64,000 nucleotides of DNA from NCBI RefSeq assembly GCF_003429005.1, contig NZ_QVQV01000001.1, positions 675,864 to 739,863 of the forward strand, read 5' to 3'. How positions within the stretch are numbered: position 1 is the first letter of the stretch; the number at the start of each line of letters is the position of its first letter. The notes beneath the pieces were generated by a model. It was not told where the DNA came from and did not search any database. It was given only the letters and a program-made list of their open reading frames with translations. Position numbers and translations under genes: made by a program. The stretch is from Paraburkholderia sp. DHOC27. GTDB lineage: Bacteria; Pseudomonadota; Gammaproteobacteria; Burkholderiales; Burkholderiaceae. Positions 47,664 through 55,714 of the stretch are shown piece by piece.

Positions 47664-47684
47664 ACAGCGCGGCGGTCAGGCTTC

Positions 47685-47702
47685 GTGACACGTCGGTGTC
47701 AC
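47685..47702. promoter_or_regulatory. Inverted repeat GTGACA-N6-TGTCAC
   Basis: GTGACA at 47685-47690 and TGTCAC at 47697-47702 form a perfect dyad with 6-base spacing between the MarR stop and the LysR start. Size and spacing suit a dimeric regulator, possibly the LysR protein that follows. Confidence 0.4.
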
Positions 47703-47784
47703 GTGCATGGTTCACATGGCAGTATCAAGTGCGCGCACGGCGTGGCTGGCTGCCGGTTTGGCTCATAGCGAACAGGTGCAAAGC

Positions 47785-48672
47785 ATGGATGTCGCCGACC
47801 TGAAGGTACTCGAAGCCGTTGCTCGCCACGGCAGCATGAACAAAGCGGCTGCTGAACTTCACACGGTGCAGTCGAACGTGACGGCGCGGATTCGCGCGCT
47901 GGAAAGAGAGGTGGGTGTCGCGCTGTTTCACCGTCACGTGCGCGGCGTGAGTTTGACACCGGCGGGGCAGCGCATGCTGCCGTACGCCGCGCGCATCGCA
48001 AAGCTGGTGGCCGATGCCAAACACGCGGCTCAGGACGACGGCCCCCCAGGCGGTGCGCTCACGCTGGGTGCACTCGAAACCACCACGGCATTGCGCCTGT
48101 CTCCCATTCTCAGTCATTTCGCCACGATGTACCCGCAGGTGCACTTGTCGCTGACTACGGGCACGAGCAGCGGCCTGACGCGCGATGTTGCGGAGTGTCG
48201 TCTCGATGGCGCGTTCGTGGCTGGCCCCGTCGATCATCCCGAGCTGCATGTCGATACCATGTTCACCGAAGAACTGGTGCTGGTCACGCCCCGCACGATC
48301 CGTTCGCTTGAATCGCTGCGCGCGGTGCAGGATCTCAAGACCATTGTCTATCGCGCGGGATGTTCATATCGTCAGCGGCTCGACGCCTTCCTCGCGGATA
48401 GAGGAATCGTCACGGCCACGCCGCTCGAATTCGGTTCACTGGATGCAATCATCGCGTGCGTTGCTGCGGGTATCGGCATCACGTTGCTGCCGCGTGGCGT
48501 GGTCGCGAAAGCGGGGGAACAGGATATCGTTGCCCTTCACACGCTTGCCTCGGAAATGGCCTCTGTTCAGACGCTTTTCATTCGCCGGCATGACGGTTAT
48601 GTGTCGAGCGCGATGCGTGCCTTCCTCGATATTGCATTGTCCGAACGAGCTTCATTAATGGCGGCAGCCTGA
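47785..48672 (+). CDS. LysR-family transcriptional regulator
   Basis: A 295-residue regulator. The winged helix reads MDVADLKVLEAVARHGSMNK with VQSNVTARIRALEREVG and LFHRHVRGVSLTPAG. The effector domain starts GGALTLGALETTTALRLSPI. It is distinct from the two paralogous LysR proteins on either side and resembles the CysB/YwfK-like branch. I choose ATG 47785 with AGGTG just before it; an in-frame ATG at 47707 would add 26 atypical residues and cover the inverted repeat. Confidence 0.88.
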   Translation: MDVADLKVLEAVARHGSMNKAAAELHTVQSNVTARIRALEREVGVALFHRHVRGVSLTPAGQRMLPYAARIAKLVADAKHAAQDDGPPGGALTLGALETTTALRLSPILSHFATMYPQVHLSLTTGTSSGLTRDVAECRLDGAFVAGPVDHPELHVDTMFTEELVLVTPRTIRSLESLRAVQDLKTIVYRAGCSYRQRLDAFLADRGIVTATPLEFGSLDAIIACVAAGIGITLLPRGVVAKAGEQDIVALHTLASEMASVQTLFIRRHDGYVSSAMRAFLDIALSERASLMAAA

Positions 48673-48718
48673 GAGAAAGCCGCCGCTGAGCCCGCGGCGT
48701 GCACATGCGGGCACCGCA

Positions 48719-49696
48719 TCAGACAATCGTCAGCGTTGGCTTGGCAGGTGGCATGGGTTTGTGCGTCGGCGCGTTGCGCGGCGCTCGCTGCCTGCCATGT
48801 CGCTCGCTGAAAAATGCCGCGCAAAAGTCGACAAACGTCCTGAACCTGGCCGGCAGCAATTCACGGTGCGAATAGAACAAACAGATTTCGATCTCGCTCT
48901 CAGAGGTCGAGCAGCCGGGCAAGACGTGCATCAGATTTCCATCGTCGATGTCTTGCCGGATCATGGCTTCGGGTAACACGGCGATGCCTGTTCCCATGAG
49001 CGCAGCCGCTCGCAGAAGGGCCTCGTTGCCGTCCAGAGATGCCATCGGCAACACACTCACGGGCCGGCCGTGCTCGAACAGCGCGATGAAATGGGAGTCC
49101 GTCTGGCGCAGCCGTGGATCGATCAATAGAAAATGTCGCGACATATCCTCCACATGCGCCGGCATGCCGTGCCTGTCCAGATAGGCGGGTGTCGCGACCA
49201 GCACGTTCGGCGTCTTCGACAAGGTCCTGCGTATCACCGCCGATTGCTCGACGAGTTGCGGCGGAACGATCGCAACGTCGTAGCGGCCATCATAGAGGTT
49301 GACCACGTCTTCCTGTATCGACACCATCAGGTTCACGTTCGGTGCGAGCGCGTGATACTCGGACACCATCTTCAGGAAGGTGCCGTTCACCAGTGCAGGA
49401 TGGACGGCCAGACGGAGTTTGCCGCTATCGACTTCTCGCGCGCGCGTAATGCGCCGATTCGCTTCGTCGAATTCTTCGAGCAGGCGAACACAGCTCAGAT
49501 AATAGGCTTGTGCTTCTTCCGTGAGCGTGACCGAGCGCGTTGTCCGATGCAGCACACGCGTCTGGATGGACGCTTCGAGTTTCGCAATGGCTTTTGAAAT
49601 GGAACCCGTCGTGACGCCGAGCGAAGCCGCCGCCTTGCTAAAACTCTTATGCTGGGTCGCTGCAACGAAGGCGCGCAGCATGTAAAGCTGGTCCAT
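48719..49696 (-). CDS. LysR-family regulator, paralogue of the gene at 46052-47074
   Basis: A 325-residue regulator beginning MDQLYMLRAFVAATQHKSFS with TTGSISKAIAKLEASIQTR and LHRTTRSVTLTEEAQAYYLS. It aligns along its length with the plus-strand LysR at 46052. The two face each other across the MarR and third LysR genes. A GATA-N4-TATC element lies about 150 bases upstream (49844-49858). An in-frame ATG at 49702 adds two residues and is equally possible. Confidence 0.9.
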   Translation of the reverse strand: MDQLYMLRAFVAATQHKSFSKAAASLGVTTGSISKAIAKLEASIQTRVLHRTTRSVTLTEEAQAYYLSCVRLLEEFDEANRRITRAREVDSGKLRLAVHPALVNGTFLKMVSEYHALAPNVNLMVSIQEDVVNLYDGRYDVAIVPPQLVEQSAVIRRTLSKTPNVLVATPAYLDRHGMPAHVEDMSRHFLLIDPRLRQTDSHFIALFEHGRPVSVLPMASLDGNEALLRAAALMGTGIAVLPEAMIRQDIDDGNLMHVLPGCSTSESEIEICLFYSHRELLPARFRTFVDFCAAFFSERHGRQRAPRNAPTHKPMPPAKPTLTIV

Positions 49697-49843
49697 CCTC
49701 AATCTCGCTGGAAATACGGAAAATGCGGCGTGTGCAGATCGTCAACACATGATGGGAGCACGAGCTAAAAGAAAAAACGCGGCCGCGACGCTCGCTGTGC
49801 CGCATCACTCTAGCAATGTTTGCGCGGCCAGCGGGCGCTTTAT

Positions 49844-49858
49844 AACGATAGGGGTATC
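49844..49858. promoter_or_regulatory. GATA-GGGG-TATC element upstream of LysR gene
   Basis: AACGATAGGGGTATC is the exact reverse complement of the 15 bases at 43736-43750. It lies in the 225-base gap (49697-49921) between the tautomerase stop and the LysR start, that is, in the LysR promoter region. Confidence 0.4.
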
Positions 49859-49921
49859 ACCGGATTTGATAGCCAGTGAGCGGCGCGCATCCCACTTGTT
49901 GCGCCGGTATCGTGCACGAAG

Positions 49922-50152
49922 TTATTTCTGGGCTCGCTGCTTGCGATACTCGTCTACCGGCAGCCCGCCCCATCCCCAGTTCTCTTTATCCACTTCTTCG
50001 ATGACCACGAAAGTCGCTTCGAGCGGTTTGTTTAGCACGTCGAGCAGCAAATGGCTCACGCCCTTGATGAGTTCCGCCTTCTCTTGCGCGGTGACCGAGT
50101 CGACGCCCGGCTTGGTGCCCTCACGGGTCACCTGAATCGTGACGATTGGCAT
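49922..50152 (-). CDS. 4-oxalocrotonate tautomerase family protein
   Basis: A 76-residue protein beginning MPIVTIQVTREG. After Met removal Pro1 is the catalytic base, the signature of this superfamily. ENWGWGGLPVDEYRKQ at the C-terminus marks a common proteobacterial subgroup. Members isomerise keto-enol acids or show dehalogenase-like activities; the substrate is unknown. It follows the short-chain dehydrogenase at 50265 on the same strand by 112 bases and may be cotranscribed with it. Confidence 0.9.
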   Translation of the reverse strand: MPIVTIQVTREGTKPGVDSVTAQEKAELIKGVSHLLLDVLNKPLEATFVVIEEVDKENWGWGGLPVDEYRKQRAQK

Positions 50153-50264
50153 GGTGCCTTCCTTGACGTTAGAGGACGGATCAGCCTCCGCATGGCGGAG
50201 GCGTCCGTTCTGATCAGTGAGTCTTTGCGGTTGCCTGCTATACAACGAGGCGGTGAAGCGAGGC

Positions 50265-50975
50265 TTAGTGGCCGGCGCTCTGGCCACCGTCCACGTGGAG
50301 GATTTCGCCCGTGACGAATGCGGCGGTATCCAGATAGACGATCGCGTTGACGATGTCGCTCATTTCGCCCATGCGGCCTACCGGATGCAGCGCACCGAGT
50401 GCCGCGTGCGTTTCTTCGGCGTGCATCGGCGACTTGATGATGCCGGGCGACACTGCATTGGCACGAATCCCGCGCTTGGCGTATTCAATGGCGAGCGAGC
50501 GCGTGGCTGCGTTCAGGCCGCCCTTGGTGAGCGAAGCGAGAACCGAAGGCACGCCGTCGATGGCGTGATCGACCAGCGTGGTGCTGATGCTGACGATGTG
50601 ACCGCTGTTTTGCTTTTCCATCTCGGCAATGGCGAGTTGCGTGATGTGGAAGAAACCATTCAGATTCACACCGATCACCGACGCATACTCTTCCGCGGTG
50701 TACGCAGTAAAAGGCTTGGCGATAAAGATGCCGGCGTTGTTGACGAGCGTGTCGACGCGACCGAAGCGCGTGACCGCTTCCTTGATCACACGGCGGGCGG
50801 TTTCAGGATCGGCGATGTCGCCAGCCACTGCCACGAGATTGGGATCTTCCGACGGCTTGATGCTACGCGCGGTGGCAACCACACGATAGCCGAGTTGACG
50901 GAATGCCTTGACGGTTTCTGCGCCGATACCTTGCGATGCGCCTGTAACGATTGCGACCTTTTGCGACGTGCTCAT
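50265..50975 (-). CDS. Short-chain dehydrogenase/reductase-like protein lacking the catalytic Tyr
   Basis: A 236-residue Rossmann protein. Cofactor motif TGASQGIG is near residue 12, NNAG near 85 and the late NAVSPGIIKSP near 180. In place of YxxxK the sequence reads VLASLTKGGLNAATRSLAIE, so the expected Tyr position is Ala while Lys is kept. Classical SDR proton transfer is therefore doubtful; a subgroup with this change seems to exist in Burkholderia. GGAGG before ATG 50975 fixes the start. It is divergent from the DUF4148 gene, with the shared operators between them. Confidence 0.87.
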   Translation of the reverse strand: MSTSQKVAIVTGASQGIGAETVKAFRQLGYRVVATARSIKPSEDPNLVAVAGDIADPETARRVIKEAVTRFGRVDTLVNNAGIFIAKPFTAYTAEEYASVIGVNLNGFFHITQLAIAEMEKQNSGHIVSISTTLVDHAIDGVPSVLASLTKGGLNAATRSLAIEYAKRGIRANAVSPGIIKSPMHAEETHAALGALHPVGRMGEMSDIVNAIVYLDTAAFVTGEILHVDGGQSAGH

Positions 50976-51231
50976 GGAAAACCTCCAAATCAGTTGAGTG
51001 GGCTCTTGCGGATCGGGCCCGTGGCTCCGATAGGTCGTAAATCTAGGCTTGTTGGCGACAAGTGCAAATACCCGGCACGGACAAACACTTGTGATTCGGA
51101 GGAACAAGTTGGAGAGCATGGCGTACGCGCCGCTCGGGCGGGTCAAGAGAGTTTTGCCAAATCACGGGCTTTGTATCAACACGGCGCCCCGATACATTGG
51201 GATACAAAAATGTCCGCTCAAGACCATATAA

Positions 51232-51315
51232 ATCGCATGCGAATGAATCGTATGCGATTGACGAGGTGGAAATTTTCAACGATGATCCGTCTCACGCATT
51301 TACATCGCATGCGAT
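51232..51315. promoter_or_regulatory. Three copies of the 12-bp palindrome of the MarR promoter
   Basis: ATCGCATGCGAA (51232-51243), ATCGTATGCGAT (51247-51258) and ATCGCATGCGAT (51304-51315) lie in the 400-base gap between the SDR (minus) and the DUF4148 gene (plus). The second is identical to the operator in the OhrR-type promoter and the third is a perfect palindrome. The first two are centred 15 bases apart. TATAAAT at 51227-51233 and TTGACG at 51258-51263 touch the sites. The rest of the gap (50976-51231 and 51316-51375) contains no gene that I can support. Confidence 0.7.
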
Positions 51316-51375
51316 TGATCGACGAACGACACGTCGTTCCCGTATCCCACTCAAGACTGCTATTGGAGTTACATC

Positions 51376-51669
51376 ATGAAGAAGCTTCGCCTCGTTACCG
51401 CCGCATTCGTCGCCCTCACCGCAGTGGCCGCTTTGCCGGCCACCGCATCGGCGCAGCAGACCAGCGCGGGTCTGACGCGTGCTCAGGTACGCGCCGAGCT
51501 GGTGCAACTGGAAGCCACCGGCTACAACCCTCATCACGTCACCGTGCACTATCCGGCTGACATCCAGGCGGCTGAGGCCAAAGTGCAAGCCACTGACCGC
51601 ACAGCGCACGACATGGCCAGCGCGAGTAGTACAGATATCCGCCCGAGCAACACGCAAACCGGAAGCTGA
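51376..51669 (+). CDS. DUF4148 domain secreted protein
   Basis: A 97-residue protein with a signal peptide (MKKLRLVTAAFVALTAVAAL, cleaved after ASA near residue 26). The mature part begins with the DUF4148 core LTRAQVRAELVQLEATGYNP, a family abundant in Burkholderia and Paraburkholderia and of unknown periplasmic role. It is the first gene after the cluster of MarR-type operators and so the best candidate for direct control. The VOC-family gene follows 45 bases later. Confidence 0.9.
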   Translation: MKKLRLVTAAFVALTAVAALPATASAQQTSAGLTRAQVRAELVQLEATGYNPHHVTVHYPADIQAAEAKVQATDRTAHDMASASSTDIRPSNTQTGS

Positions 51670-51714
51670 ACCCCATTCGTTACGCCTTGATCGACCAATT
51701 ACCAGGAGTCTGAA

Positions 51715-52389
51715 ATGAGCCATTCACCAACCCATGCCACCGCCAGCGCAACCGTTGAAACAACGCAAACGCTCGACATGAAACTCGAAGTCGTTGTGAT
51801 CCCCGTCTCGAACGTGGATCGTGCAAAACAGTTTTACGCTGGACTAGGCTGGAAACTCGACGTCGACATCGCGAAGGACGATGGCTTTCGCGTGGTCCAT
51901 TTCACCCCGCCCGGATCGCAAGGTTCGATTCTCTTTGGCAATGGCGTCACGACGCAGGCTCCTGGCTCGTTGCAAGGGCTGCATCTGATCGTGTCCGATG
52001 TCGAGCAGGCCCGCGCGGCGCTGGTCGCACGAGGCGTCGAAGTGAGCGAAGTGTTCCATGACGCTGGCGGCCTGTTCCATCACGCAGGCGATCAGGCACG
52101 TGTGAACGGTCCACACCCGGAGCGCCGCAGCTATGGTTCGTTCGCGTCGTTCAGCGACCCTGATGGAAACGGCTGGATGTTTCAGGAAGTGACCACGCGG
52201 CTGCCAGGACGCGTCGACGCACAGGTCACTAGCTTCACGTCAGCGCTCGAACTCGAGGGCGCATTGCGCCGCGCCGCGGCCGCACATGGCGAACACGAGA
52301 AAAAGACGGGTGAGCATGACGAAGACTGGCCGCAGTGGTACGCGGACTATATCGTCGCAGAGCAAGCAGGCACCCCGTTGCCGGTTTGA
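51715..52389 (+). CDS. VOC-family (glyoxalase/bleomycin resistance) protein
   Basis: A 224-residue protein. After a 20-residue polar leader comes one VOC domain: LEVVVIPVSNVDRAKQFYAG, SILFGNGV, LHLIVSDVEQARAAL and ASFSDPDGNGWMFQEV. The C-terminal ~60 residues are outside the domain and acidic (GEHEKKTGEHDEDWPQWYAD). VOC enzymes include glyoxalases, epoxide-opening thiol transferases and dioxygenases. Next to an epoxide hydrolase and under the same predicted control, an electrophile-detoxifying role is reasonable but unproved. Confidence 0.88.
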   Translation: MSHSPTHATASATVETTQTLDMKLEVVVIPVSNVDRAKQFYAGLGWKLDVDIAKDDGFRVVHFTPPGSQGSILFGNGVTTQAPGSLQGLHLIVSDVEQARAALVARGVEVSEVFHDAGGLFHHAGDQARVNGPHPERRSYGSFASFSDPDGNGWMFQEVTTRLPGRVDAQVTSFTSALELEGALRRAAAAHGEHEKKTGEHDEDWPQWYADYIVAEQAGTPLPV

Positions 52390-52761
52390 TACGTTCAGTC
52401 GATAAACAATCAGGACACCATATCGCGAGCCATGAAGACACGCCGAATGTGACGATCCGTCCGGCTCACGCACCAACGCGCAGCGATTAAATCGAGTGCG
52501 ATCGACTTATTCGCTGCCGACACAAGTGTTGTGCTGTCCCAGCCGTTTACCCCGCGCGTTCACGTGCGCACAATCGCTACAACTACAGCGGACTACCAAC
52601 CAAGGTTGTGTCTGCGTGGCGGTAACGATGTGAGGCCTGCCGGATGCAGGTCTCTTAAGACGGCTCAATCGGACAATCGTGACAGGTCTTTCTCAGGATA
52701 TGGCGTTGCTGCCGCACTCATCGCTTCATCTAACCGTACCTATTTGCTAGCAGGAATTTGT
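52390..52761. other. Gap with a degenerate operator-like sequence upstream of epoxide hydrolase
   Basis: 372 bases between the VOC gene and the epoxide hydrolase. ATCGAGTGCGAT at 52491-52502 keeps the ATCG/CGAT arms of the MarR-type operator with a changed centre, so it may be a weak further site. No gene is supported here; the open frame joined to the epoxide hydrolase start is a leader without family resemblance. Confidence 0.4.
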
Positions 52762-54087
52762 ATGTCTGACGATACCCCTATCCAAACGCCGTCGCGCCGC
52801 CGCTTTATCGCCGTGGCCGCGGCAACCGCTGCAGCGGCCTCGTTGAGCCGACTCGCTTTCGCGGACACGAACCCGGCCATCACCGCAGTCACGCAAGCGG
52901 CCAGCGGTGACAAGACCGCGATTCGTCCGCTGCGCGTGCACGTACCGGAAGCGCAACTCATCGACTTGAAGCGCCGCATCAAGGCAACCCGCTGGCCCGA
53001 GCAGGAGACCGTGAGCGATGCATCGCAAGGGGTGCAACTCGCCACCATGCAAAAGCTCGCCCGTTACTGGGCCAGCAGCTATGACTGGCGCAAGGTGGAA
53101 GCACGCCTGAACGCACTGCCGCAGTTCGTGACCGAGATCGACGGGCTCGACATTCATTTCATCCACGTTCGTTCGAAAGAGCCGAATGCGTTACCGGTCA
53201 TCGTCACACACGGATGGCCAGGTTCGATCATCGAGCAGCTGAAGATCATCGGCCCGCTCACCAATCCGACCGCATATGGCAATTCGGCGTCGGACGCTTT
53301 CGACATTGTGATTCCGTCGCTGCCGGGCTACGGCTTTTCGGGCAAGCCGGCTGCAACCGGCTGGGATCCTGCGCGCATCGCACGCGCCTGGGTCGTCCTG
53401 ATGCAGCGTCTGGGCTACACGCGTTATGTTGCGCAAGGCGGCGACTGGGGCAATGCCATCACTGAGCAGATGGCCCTGCTGACTCCGCCGGGACTGCTCG
53501 GCATTCACACCAACATGCCGGCTACCGTGCCAGACGACATTGCACAGGCGCTTAAGCTCAACGAACCGGCACCGGCAGGTCTTGCACCGGACGAGAAACA
53601 CGCGTTCGATCAACTCGACTATTTCTACAAGCATGGCCTCGGCTATGCGCTCGAAATGGCTAACCGTCCGCAGACGCTGTATGGAATCGAAGATTCACCC
53701 ATTGGCCTCGCCGCGTGGATGCTCGATCACGATGCCGCCAGCCAGGCGTTGATTGCGCGTGTATTCGACGGGCAGACTGAAGGCTTGTCACGCGACGACG
53801 TGCTCGACAATGTGTCGCTGTACTGGTTCACGAACACAGCGGTGTCCTCGGCGCGCCTGTATTGGGAAAACAAACTCAACTTCTTTGCGCCCAAGCATGT
53901 CACGCTTCCGGTTGCCGTCAGCGTCTTCCCGGATGAAATTTACGCTGCGCCGCAAAGCTGGACGACCCGGGCGTATCCGAAGCTGATTCACTACAACCGT
54001 TTGCCAAAGGGTGGTCACTTTGCAGCGTGGGAACAGCCGCAAGCTTTCTCGGAAGAACTGCGTGTGAGCTTCCGTCCGCTGCGCTAG
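52762..54087 (+). CDS. Epoxide hydrolase family protein, Tat-exported
   Basis: A 441-residue protein. The N-terminus has a twin-arginine signal (SRRRFIAVAAATAAAAS, cleaved near AFA at about residue 33). The epoxide hydrolase N-terminal domain follows (IRPLRVHVPEAQLIDLKRRI), then an alpha/beta-hydrolase core with THGWPGS near 150, nucleophile Asp in QGGDWGNAI near 232 and catalytic His in KGGHFAAWEQP near 417. The microsomal-type epoxide hydrolase pattern (HGWPGS, GGDWG) is clear. It would act in the periplasm. ATG 52762 is preceded by AGGAA. Confidence 0.9.
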   Translation: MSDDTPIQTPSRRRFIAVAAATAAAASLSRLAFADTNPAITAVTQAASGDKTAIRPLRVHVPEAQLIDLKRRIKATRWPEQETVSDASQGVQLATMQKLARYWASSYDWRKVEARLNALPQFVTEIDGLDIHFIHVRSKEPNALPVIVTHGWPGSIIEQLKIIGPLTNPTAYGNSASDAFDIVIPSLPGYGFSGKPAATGWDPARIARAWVVLMQRLGYTRYVAQGGDWGNAITEQMALLTPPGLLGIHTNMPATVPDDIAQALKLNEPAPAGLAPDEKHAFDQLDYFYKHGLGYALEMANRPQTLYGIEDSPIGLAAWMLDHDAASQALIARVFDGQTEGLSRDDVLDNVSLYWFTNTAVSSARLYWENKLNFFAPKHVTLPVAVSVFPDEIYAAPQSWTTRAYPKLIHYNRLPKGGHFAAWEQPQAFSEELRVSFRPLR

Positions 54088-54099
54088 GCGCGATGCAAT

Positions 54100-54131
54100 A
54101 CGCAGGCGACGCCACCCTGGCGTGCCTGCGT
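54100..54131. terminator. Hairpin between convergent epoxide hydrolase and efflux operon
   Basis: ACGCAGGC (54100-54107) and ACGCCA (54109-54114) pair with TGGCGT (54118-54123) and GCCTGCGT (54124-54131), 14 pairs with one bulged G and a CCC loop. There is no long T run on either side, but the position between two convergent stops suggests a terminator. Confidence 0.6.
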
Positions 54132-54139
54132 TCAACGCA

Positions 54140-55714
54140 TCAATGCAAACCATCCTGCTTTGCATAGGTCGATTCCCAGCCACCCCCCAGCACCTTGCAC
54201 AGCGTGATCAGGTTGGCGGCTGCCGTAGCCTGGCTTTGTTCGAGGTCGCTCTGCGAATCGAGCAACTGCTTCTGCACGTTGAGCACGTTGAGAAAATCAA
54301 CCGCACCTTGCTTATAGCGTTGCTCTGCAATTGTCAGCGCGTTTTGATTCAGACTCACCACTTTCTTCAGACGATCGCGTCGCCGTTGTTCGGCGTCATA
54401 GTCCACCAACGCATCGTCCACTTCGCGCCACGCATCGAGCACGGTGCGCTTATAGAGAATCGCTGCTTCCTGCTGCTGTGCTTCGCGCAAATGCAGCGTC
54501 CCGGTGAGGCGTCCGCCTTCGAAGATAGGGAGCGTGATGGAGGGGCCAATGACAAACTGCCCGGAGGCCCAATCGGCAAGATTCGTCAGTTGCAGGCTGG
54601 CGAAACCGGCGCTGCCGTTTAGCGAAATGCGCGGATAAAAGTCAGCCTTCGCCATGCCGATGCTCGCCGTGGCTGCATGAAGTTGTGCCTCCGCCTTGCG
54701 GATATCGGGGCGACGCTCCACCAGTTCAGACGGAACACCGATGGGCACTTGCGCAGGCAATGCCGGGACATCGTGCGGTTCATCGAGCAGCGGCTTCAGA
54801 TCGCCGGGCTCTTTGGCAAGCAGCAAGCCGATCGCATTGATCGTCGTGTCGCAACGCGATTCGAGCGTGGGAATCAGGCTCTCGATGGACTCAGCCTGCG
54901 CCTGCGCGTTGTCCACGTCGAGATCGGTCGTCACGCCTTCGGTGACGCGTTTTTGCGTGAGCTTCGTCGCGTTGCGGGCAATCTCCAGATTCTGTCGTGC
55001 GATCTGCAATAGCGTTTGAGTGTCACGCAACTGAATATAGTCGCGAGCCAGTTCCGCGCGTGCCGACAACAAAACCGCGCTGCGGTCCTCGTACGACGCA
55101 TCGGAGAGCGCCGTCGCGGCTTCCACGCCGCGACGGACGTGTCCCCAGATGTCGATTTCCCAGGAGGAATCGAAACCCATCTGATACAGGTTGTAAGCGG
55201 GTGAGCCCGATGAGCCCGTCTTGTTCGAAGTACTCGCCGCGCCCGGCAATGCCGCCACACCAAACGGTGTGTTGCCCGCGGCTGAAATGGTTTGCGCCGC
55301 CTGCAATGGGGCGCCTGTCGGCGCTACGCCCAGCAGTCCCAGCACGCCATTCGGACTCGCGCGTTCCCGGTAGTAGGAGCCGGCTGCGTCCAGCGTGGGG
55401 TATTCGTCCGCGCCAGCTATGCGCTGCTCGGCACGGCTTTCGCGCAACCGCGCGGACGCCGCTGCCACGTCGAGATTCGTATCAGTGAGTTGTTGTTCGA
55501 GCGCGTCGAGCGTTGGATCATTGAAAAGCGTCCACCATTGCGGACTAAATTCGGCTTCAACCGGCTTGCTCGCTGCCTGCGCTTGCTGTGTACGGTCGAA
55601 GACGTTCGGTATGCTCGAGTGCGGCGCTTCGAAATTGGGCCCGACCGTGCAACCGGTGATCGCAAGACAGGCCAGCACCTGTAGTGCCAGTTCGCGGAGT
55701 TCGCTCGTGTTCAT
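54140..55714 (-). CDS. Outer membrane efflux lipoprotein (NodT/OprM family)
   Basis: A 524-residue TolC-like channel protein. A lipoprotein signal ends at LAITGCTVGP (Cys near residue 22). The duplicated OEP repeats are visible through WWTLFNDPTLDALEQQ near 60 and the second-repeat SELVERRPDIRKAEAQLHAA near 325, which is the typical NodT pattern. It forms the outer membrane exit of the pump whose adaptor and transporter lie upstream on the same strand; its ATG overlaps the adaptor stop by 4 bases. Confidence 0.92.
   Translation of the reverse strand: MNTSELRELALQVLACLAITGCTVGPNFEAPHSSIPNVFDRTQQAQAASKPVEAEFSPQWWTLFNDPTLDALEQQLTDTNLDVAAASARLRESRAEQRIAGADEYPTLDAAGSYYRERASPNGVLGLLGVAPTGAPLQAAQTISAAGNTPFGVAALPGAASTSNKTGSSGSPAYNLYQMGFDSSWEIDIWGHVRRGVEAATALSDASYEDRSAVLLSARAELARDYIQLRDTQTLLQIARQNLEIARNATKLTQKRVTEGVTTDLDVDNAQAQAESIESLIPTLESRCDTTINAIGLLLAKEPGDLKPLLDEPHDVPALPAQVPIGVPSELVERRPDIRKAEAQLHAATASIGMAKADFYPRISLNGSAGFASLQLTNLADWASGQFVIGPSITLPIFEGGRLTGTLHLREAQQQEAAILYKRTVLDAWREVDDALVDYDAEQRRRDRLKKVVSLNQNALTIAEQRYKQGAVDFLNVLNVQKQLLDSQSDLEQSQATAAANLITLCKVLGGGWESTYAKQDGLH

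Noticed and set aside
50217..51560. 447-codon plus-strand frame across the SDR gene and the operator region
   Set aside because: It crosses an SDR gene on the other strand, the operator cluster and the DUF4148 start; no domain and no plausible start signal.
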